Of a stretch of DNA of 9,552 bases, positions 6,537 to 9,552 are shown piece by piece. The notes below the pieces were generated by a model that did no database searches, had not been told where the DNA came from, and saw only the letters and a list, made by a program, of their open reading frames with translations. This DNA comes from JADHUC01 sp964617665 (GTDB lineage: Bacteria; Planctomycetota; Planctomycetia; Pirellulales; Pirellulaceae): assembly GCA_964617665.1 (NCBI GenBank), contig CAZUAH010000533.1, forward strand, positions 1-9,552. Reading direction: 5' to 3'. The stretch's first letter is position 1, and every line of letters begins with the position of its first letter. The translations under genes and the position numbers were made by a program.

Positions 6537-6881
6537 ATGCCCGAAAAACCGATCCAAAGCGAACGGCGAGCCGCCGTCCGAGACATCCTGACCCGCAACG
6601 GCGGTTTGGCGCTCGCCGCCGCCGGTCAATACGCCGCGGCCTTCAGCGACGAGGAATTGTCGGCCGTCGAGCAAATCCAGGATCCCAAACCGTCGAAGGT
6701 CTACGGTGTAATCACCGCCCACAACGAACGCATCGCCGCCGAGCGAAACGCCGCGTCCGCCGAAGAACAGGACAAGGCGGCGAAGAAAAAACCGGCCGCC
6801 GCACGGGAGGGCGAGGCTCCCGCCGCGCCGCCACCGGCCAAGAAGAAACCGGCCAAGAAGAAACCGGCCGAGAAGGCATAG
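6537..6881 (+). CDS. Small Lys/Ala/Pro-tailed protein before the tape measure region
   Basis: A 114-aa protein of unknown family. Residues 1-70 look like a compact helical domain (SERRAAVRDILTRNGGLALAA ... FSDEELSAVEQI). Residues 76-114 are low complexity, rich in Lys, Ala and Pro, with a duplicated KKPAK unit like histone H1 tails. AAAGGA at 6521-6526 lies 10 nt before the ATG. The slot right after the tail tube is where tail assembly chaperones (lambda G type) are encoded, but this gene shows no slippery site joining it to a downstream frame. A basic tail could bind DNA or acidic proteins. Residues 90-96 (REGEAPA) come from an inverted copy of an interspersed repeat, so part of the tail is repeat-derived. 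Confidence 0.7.
   Translation: MPEKPIQSERRAAVRDILTRNGGLALAAAGQYAAAFSDEELSAVEQIQDPKPSKVYGVITAHNERIAAERNAASAEEQDKAAKKKPAAAREGEAPAAPPPAKKKPAKKKPAEKA
6805..6825 (-). repeat. 21-bp interspersed repeat (inverted copy) inside a gene
   Basis: This stretch is the exact reverse complement, 21 of 21 bases, of 7776-7796. In this orientation it is translated as REGEAPA in the 114-aa protein. The two copies are about 950 bp apart, in different genes and opposite orientations. Confidence 0.9.
6836..6865 (+). repeat. 15-bp tandem duplication encoding a Lys/Pro tail
   Basis: Two perfect copies of GGCCAAGAAGAAACC (6836-6850 and 6851-6865) encode the repeated KKPAK motif at the C-terminus of the 114-aa protein. 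The unit is a multiple of three, so copy number changes would lengthen or shorten the basic tail without a frameshift. Confidence 0.85.
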
Positions 6882-6897
6882 CCGCCCGCCGTCTCTT

Positions 6898-6933
6898 GTC
6901 CCCTCTCCCCGTGGGAGAGGGTTAGGGAGAGGG
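6898..6933 (+). repeat. 36-bp hairpin repeat, copy 3 of 3
   Basis: Identical to the copies at 2700 and 6449. The left arm is 6901-6909 and the right arms are 6913-6921 and 6925-6933. It begins 16 nt after the stop of the 114-aa gene. This copy is followed by CCTTTTCCC, a short T-run that might give weak termination if the distal arm pairs. Confidence 0.92.
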
Positions 6934-6971
6934 CCTTTTCCCGTTACAACCTTTCTCCATCCATCCCCGGC

Positions 6972-7391
6972 ATGGACAAACAAACAACAATCGCACTCTG
7001 GCACGCGCTCGCCGCGGCCGTCAACGATCGCCAAAACAACCACGATCCGGACGCGCCGTTACCCGCCCCGCGATCACAGACCGAAGTGATCATCTCGTTC
7101 GAAGCCCGCATCGGCGGCATGCGCGCCCAGCACGCCATGCACGGCTATACCCACGCCGGCATCGACCCGCGGCACCTTGGCGACGAACTCCAACACCTGG
7201 TCGCCACCCTCCTGGCCGCCATCCCGCCCGCCCGCCGCGCCGCGGTGGTCAAAGAACTGCGAAAGAAACGCATCCGCCGAGACGAGCCGGACGAAAAGCG
7301 GGCCGCCGATGCAAAGAAACTGATCGCCGCCGCCCACCGCCGCACGGATATGACCTTCAAATTAACCCCAACCTGGAAACCAAGGAGGTAA
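6972..7391 (+). CDS. Hypothetical tail-region protein, basic and helical
   Basis: A 139-aa protein I do not recognise. It looks mostly helical: IALWHALAAAVNDRQ at 7-21, a central segment HLGDELQHLVATLLAAIPPARRAAVVKELRKKRIR (68-102) and a very basic C-terminus. His-rich stretches (AQHAMHGYTHAGIDPRHLG) lie at 52-70 but no metal-site pattern is clear. There is no signal peptide or membrane segment. It lies between the third 36-bp repeat and the long heptamer array. No strong ribosome site precedes the ATG. Its slot between tail tube and tape measure would suit a tail assembly chaperone, but this is position only. The final codons AAA CCA AGG AGG TAA contain a perfect Shine-Dalgarno sequence. Confidence 0.6.
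   Translation: MDKQTTIALWHALAAAVNDRQNNHDPDAPLPAPRSQTEVIISFEARIGGMRAQHAMHGYTHAGIDPRHLGDELQHLVATLLAAIPPARRAAVVKELRKKRIRRDEPDEKRAADAKKLIAAAHRRTDMTFKLTPTWKPRR
7383..7389 (+). promoter_or_regulatory. Shine-Dalgarno sequence stranded far from the next start
   Basis: AGGAGGT, an ideal ribosome binding sequence, sits at the end of the 139-aa gene. No ATG, GTG or TTG lies within a workable distance. The next gene starts 115 nt downstream at 7505, beyond a GC-rich element and a 70-bp heptamer array. It may once have served that gene before the repeat was inserted, or it may be a chance effect of the Arg-Arg codons. Confidence 0.4.
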
Positions 7392-7423
7392 TCCGGTTTC
7401 CCCGAGCCGCCGGGCGATAACAA

Positions 7424-7493
7424 ATCCCGAATCCCGAATCCCGAATCCCGAATCCCGAATCCCGAATCCCGAATCCCGAACCCCGTATCCCGG
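7424..7493 (+). repeat. Long ATCCCGA heptamer array
   Basis: Eight perfect tandem ATCCCGA units (7424-7479) are followed by two variants, ACCCCGT and ATCCCGG. The array ends 11 nt before the ATG of the 315-aa gene. It is preceded by TTTCCCCGAGCCGCCG at 7397-7412, a sequence closely shared with the region upstream of the array at 3590. Perfect units suggest recent expansion or copying, and copy number is likely to vary between strains. Confidence 0.97.
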
Positions 7494-7504
7494 ACCTCGC
7501 CCCC

Positions 7505-8452
7505 ATGTCAGCATTCTGGTACTTCCTACCCGACGTAACACAAACGGAACTGGTCGTCGCCGATCGCCTGCAACGGCCTGTATTGGCCCGCTACGGCCTC
7601 GAAGGCGTCTTGGAGGACGTCCACGTCGTCCCAGACCAATGCGTCGTGAGCGAACCGCGAAACGGCCCACGCGGCAAAACCGGGTGCCTGCTCTACCCCG
7701 TCCCCGTATCCGGCGAAATACCGGCCAAAGTCGGCTACTTTCCCGACCTGCAGGAATGGCGCAAAGTCAACGGCTCGGCGGGAGCCTCGCCCTCCCATCC
7801 CACCGTCCCCCCGTCCCCCACATCCCGCATCTCGAGTCCCGCATCCCGTCCCCCGCCCCCCGCCCCCTACCACCTCGGATACGCCACCGAATCCCCGCCG
7901 CGACCCGAAGAACTCGAGCGACGCGAACTGGTCGGCGGCTATCCCGTCCGCGATCAACAGGACCGCGAATGGATCGTGCCCGTGTTGCGAGCCGTCGATA
8001 ACCCGCGCGGACGCCTGTCCGCCGCCTTTGCCTGGGACGAAAACGACCAACCCACCGTGGGCGTCGATCCGCGCTTCGCCGACCTCTGGGAACGATCCGC
8101 CCGCGTCTGGGATCTAATCGACAATAAAACCGAAGCGGACGAAGGCGGCGTCATGTCCCAAGCGTTCGGAGCCCGCGACGACGCGTTCCTGTTCCGATAC
8201 CTGACCGATTGCCTGGCCGTCAACTACCGCGTCAACAACTCCGTCCTAGCCACCTTGGACCGCATCACGCCCGGCTGGCTATCCGCCCACGCCGCCTCCT
8301 GGATGCTGAACGCCACGGTGGACCTGTTCAAATACAAGCAGTTCCTGGAAGCTCAAAAAAAAACCAAACCCCCATCACCGCCGCCTGGTGTGAATTCTGG
8401 GCCTGGCACCACGGCCGCCGACCCAGACACCGCCCCAGCCGAGGCGAATTAG
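7505..8452 (+). CDS. Hypothetical phage protein upstream of the tape measure, with repeat-derived linker
   Basis: A 315-aa soluble protein whose function I cannot name. Residues 1-89 form one block (FWYFLPDVTQTELV ... GYFPDLQEWRKV) and residues 122-285 another. The second contains GYATESPPRPEELERRELVGGY, EWIVPVLRAVDNPRG and a helical end LFKYKQFLEAQKK. Between them, residues 91-121 are Pro/Ser-rich and come from two different repeats inserted side by side. The C-terminus (287-315) is Pro-rich and disordered. From memory, proteins with a PPRPEEL.R..L..G and EW.VPV.R pattern occur in planctomycete phage clusters, also unnamed. The nearest good ribosome site is 115 nt upstream, behind a heptamer array. 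A nine-A run near the end could allow a -1 frameshift to an alternative C-terminus. The gene lies directly before the terminator and tape measure gene. Confidence 0.72.
   Translation: MSAFWYFLPDVTQTELVVADRLQRPVLARYGLEGVLEDVHVVPDQCVVSEPRNGPRGKTGCLLYPVPVSGEIPAKVGYFPDLQEWRKVNGSAGASPSHPTVPPSPTSRISSPASRPPPPAPYHLGYATESPPRPEELERRELVGGYPVRDQQDREWIVPVLRAVDNPRGRLSAAFAWDENDQPTVGVDPRFADLWERSARVWDLIDNKTEADEGGVMSQAFGARDDAFLFRYLTDCLAVNYRVNNSVLATLDRITPGWLSAHAASWMLNATVDLFKYKQFLEAQKKTKPPSPPPGVNSGPGTTAADPDTAPAEAN
7776..7796 (+). repeat. 21-bp interspersed repeat inside a gene
   Basis: Exact inverse of 6805-6825. Here it is read as SAGASPS (residues 91-97 of the 315-aa protein). It is followed at 26 nt by a heptamer array, so two repeat families share one insertion point. 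From memory, this element is common in Planctomycetes genomes and yields SAGASPS or REGEAPAEP peptides in many predicted proteins. Confidence 0.9.
7822..7849 (+). repeat. ATCCCGN heptamer array translated inside the 315-aa protein
   Basis: Four units in register (ATCCCGC, ATCTCGA, GTCCCGC, ATCCCGT) encode SRISSPASR. This is nearly the same peptide as SRISHPASR in the protease-capsid protein, because a heptamer array gives the same cyclic heptapeptide in every frame. C-rich flanks on both sides may be decayed units. Confidence 0.8.
8355..8363 (+). other. Nine-A slippery run near the end of the 315-aa gene
   Basis: The zero-frame codons CAA AAA AAA ACC contain the slippery heptamer A AAA AAA. 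A -1 shift here replaces the Pro-rich tail with 38 different residues (beginning NQTPITAAWCEFWAWHHG) ending at a TAG at 8476-8478. A weak bulged stem (8383-8390 with 8407-8415) lies about 20 nt downstream, farther than usual for a stimulator. It could equally be a neutral A-run or a sequencing-error site. Confidence 0.35.
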
Positions 8453-8501
8453 CCGTATCGGCCATCGCAAACCGATAGTAACCCTTAGCCGTCCCCGTGA
8501 G

Positions 8502-8530
8502 CCCCAACGCGATAGCGTGGGGTTTCTTTT
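8502..8530 (+). terminator. Rho-independent terminator upstream of the tape measure gene
   Basis: CCCCAACGC (8502-8510) pairs with GCGTGGGG (8515-8522) across a GATA loop, with one bulged A, followed by TTTCTTTT. It lies 49 nt after the stop of the 315-aa gene and 54 nt before the tape measure start. The flanking form GTGAGCC...GGTTTC also resembles a family of planctomycete intergenic hairpins I recall, so it may be a repeat serving as a terminator. Confidence 0.75.
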
Positions 8531-8584
8531 GCGGGGTGCGGCCGGGAGAAGAAACCAAGAAACCCTCACAAGAGAAACGCCACC

Positions 8585-9552
8585 ATGCCCGCCAAATTCA
8601 CCGCCGTGATGGACGCCGCGCAGATCGAGCGGGAATACCGCAAGCTGCAAAAGCAAAACGTGCGGCTAACCGACAAAATGACCCGCATGGCGGACGCATC
8701 GGACCGTGCCGGCGGCGCCTTCCGCCGCAAGCAAACGACAATGGACAAACTGAAAGCCAGCGTCGGCACGGTGGCGGCCAGTTACGTTGGCATGCAAGGC
8801 GTCTTATCCGGCGTCCGCAACGCCTTGGCCTTCGTTCGCGGCGAAACTGAAAAGGCCATGCAATCCAACGAGGGCCTCGCCGATAGCAACCGCCGCCTGG
8901 CCCAAATCTCCACTTCGTCCTCCGACCTCTCAGAAATGGAACGCCGGGCCGACGAACTGTCCGCCCGCTACGGCGAAGACCGCTCGATGGTCCGCCGCGT
9001 GATCTTCTCCGGCCGCTCGGAAAACTTCTCCCAATCCGTGGAAGATCTGATCAAATACGACGAGGTAGTTTCGGCCGAAGCCGCCGCCCGCGTGGCCGGG
9101 CAAGTCCCCGGTCTGTTCAGAGGTTCTGGGCTGCGCCCAATGGAAGCCGTTAGCGGGACACTGGTAGCCGCCGAGGCCAGCCGCTTGGACTTCTCGCAAA
9201 TCGCCGAGGCCATGCCCATGATCTCCGCGGGCGGTGCCATTGCCAAAGGCGACCCGGCCGAAGCGTTGGGCGTCTTGTCCGTCCTGGCCGGGCGATTTAA
9301 GAGCGGCCTGCAAGCGTCCGAGAGAATGAGCACGTTTGCTACAAAGTTGGGGATTAGCGAAGAATTCGGCGGACGTGGAATTGTGGGCGGCATGGAAGCG
9401 TTGATGGGCGCAGACGAAGAGACGCGCAAAGGCTTCTTGGGCGAAAGCAAGGAGTTGAACGAGGCGTTTATCATCCTCAAAGAAGAACTGCCCGAGGTGC
9501 GCGAACGCATCCAAATGATCAACAACGAATTCACCCGCATGCGAGCCGGCGG
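8585..9552 (+). CDS. Phage tail tape measure protein, N-terminal part (gene runs off the window)
   Basis: The frame stays open for 322 codons to the window edge, so the gene is partial and its C-terminus is not seen. The N-terminus (MPAKFTAVMDAAQIEREYRKLQKQNVRLTDKMTRMADASDRAGGAF) is a charged helical, coiled-coil-like segment. It is followed by a hydrophobic Ala/Gly stretch (VGTVAASYVGMQGVLSGVRNALAFV) and then helical repeats with ISAGGAIAKGDPAEALGVLSVLAG. This is the usual start of a tape measure protein, which sets tail length and passes through the tube during DNA ejection. The gene position, after tube and chaperone-slot genes, agrees. The ATG at 8585 lacks a strong ribosome site; AAGAGA at 8570-8575 is the best candidate. 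From about 9290 the coding strand switches from C-rich to G-rich, which suggests a mosaic junction. Confidence 0.82.
   Translation, partial: MPAKFTAVMDAAQIEREYRKLQKQNVRLTDKMTRMADASDRAGGAFRRKQTTMDKLKASVGTVAASYVGMQGVLSGVRNALAFVRGETEKAMQSNEGLADSNRRLAQISTSSSDLSEMERRADELSARYGEDRSMVRRVIFSGRSENFSQSVEDLIKYDEVVSAEAAARVAGQVPGLFRGSGLRPMEAVSGTLVAAEASRLDFSQIAEAMPMISAGGAIAKGDPAEALGVLSVLAGRFKSGLQASERMSTFATKLGISEEFGGRGIVGGMEALMGADEETRKGFLGESKELNEAFIILKEELPEVRERIQMINNEFTRMRAG

Noticed and set aside
2700..6933. 36-bp repeats as phage attachment sites or intrinsic terminators
   Set aside because: Three copies sit inside a collinear structural cluster with no integrase seen, and only copy 3 has any T-run after the hairpin.
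7424..7493. CRISPR array
   Set aside because: The units are contiguous 7-mers with no spacers and no cas genes nearby.
8497..8850. 117-codon open frame overlapping the start of the tape measure gene
   Set aside because: It begins inside the terminator hairpin, is Arg/Pro-rich and overlaps the clearly coding tape measure frame.
15..9552. Tailocin or phage-tail-like bacteriocin
   Set aside because: A capsid gene with maturation protease and head-joining genes is present, so the cluster builds a head as well as a tail.

Overview
The window is a stretch of the late (virion structure) gene cluster of a tailed phage or prophage, with every recognisable gene on the + strand. It starts just before a capsid gene and ends inside a tape-measure gene. 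The DNA is GC-rich. The coding strand is unusually rich in C and A, and several short interspersed repeats lie between and inside the genes. From memory, this repeat set (ATCCCGN heptamers, CCCTCTCCC/GGGAGAGGG hairpins, the element translated as REGEAPA or SAGASPS, and the GTCAGGC..GCCTGAC hairpin) is typical of Planctomycetes chromosomes, probably Pirellulales. I could not check this by database search.

Layout. 15-2687 is a large fusion: an S49/ClpP-fold prohead protease, an Ala/Glu/Pro-rich scaffold-like middle and a major capsid domain. 2784-3491 is an acidic protein in the decoration-protein position and ends at a strong intrinsic terminator. 3716-3928 is a small MerR/excisionase-type helix-turn-helix protein sitting alone between head genes. 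3974-4327, 4327-4872 and 4880-5401 are tightly packed and look like head-tail joining and tail-completion proteins. 5467-6417 is the probable tail tube protein. 6537-6881, 6972-7391 and 7505-8452 are small or unknown proteins between tube and tape measure, where tail assembly chaperones normally sit. A second intrinsic terminator (8502-8530) precedes 8585-9552, the N-terminal part of the tape measure protein, which runs off the window. No sheath gene lies next to the tube, so a long non-contractile (siphovirus-like) tail is the best reading. Portal and terminase would be expected upstream; baseplate and lysis genes downstream.

Working model: the protease domain matures a shell built by its own fused capsid domain, the 235-aa protein coats it, the small joining proteins cap head and tail, and the tube protein polymerises around the tape measure. 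The most unusual aspect is how heavily host-type repeats have colonised this cluster. Heptamer arrays directly abut or nearly reach three start codons and sit inside two open reading frames. Three identical 36-bp hairpin repeats follow structural genes, and a 21-bp repeat is translated in two proteins in opposite orientations. All reading frames remain open. This suggests a structural module resident in a chromosome for a long time, with its protein products still selected.
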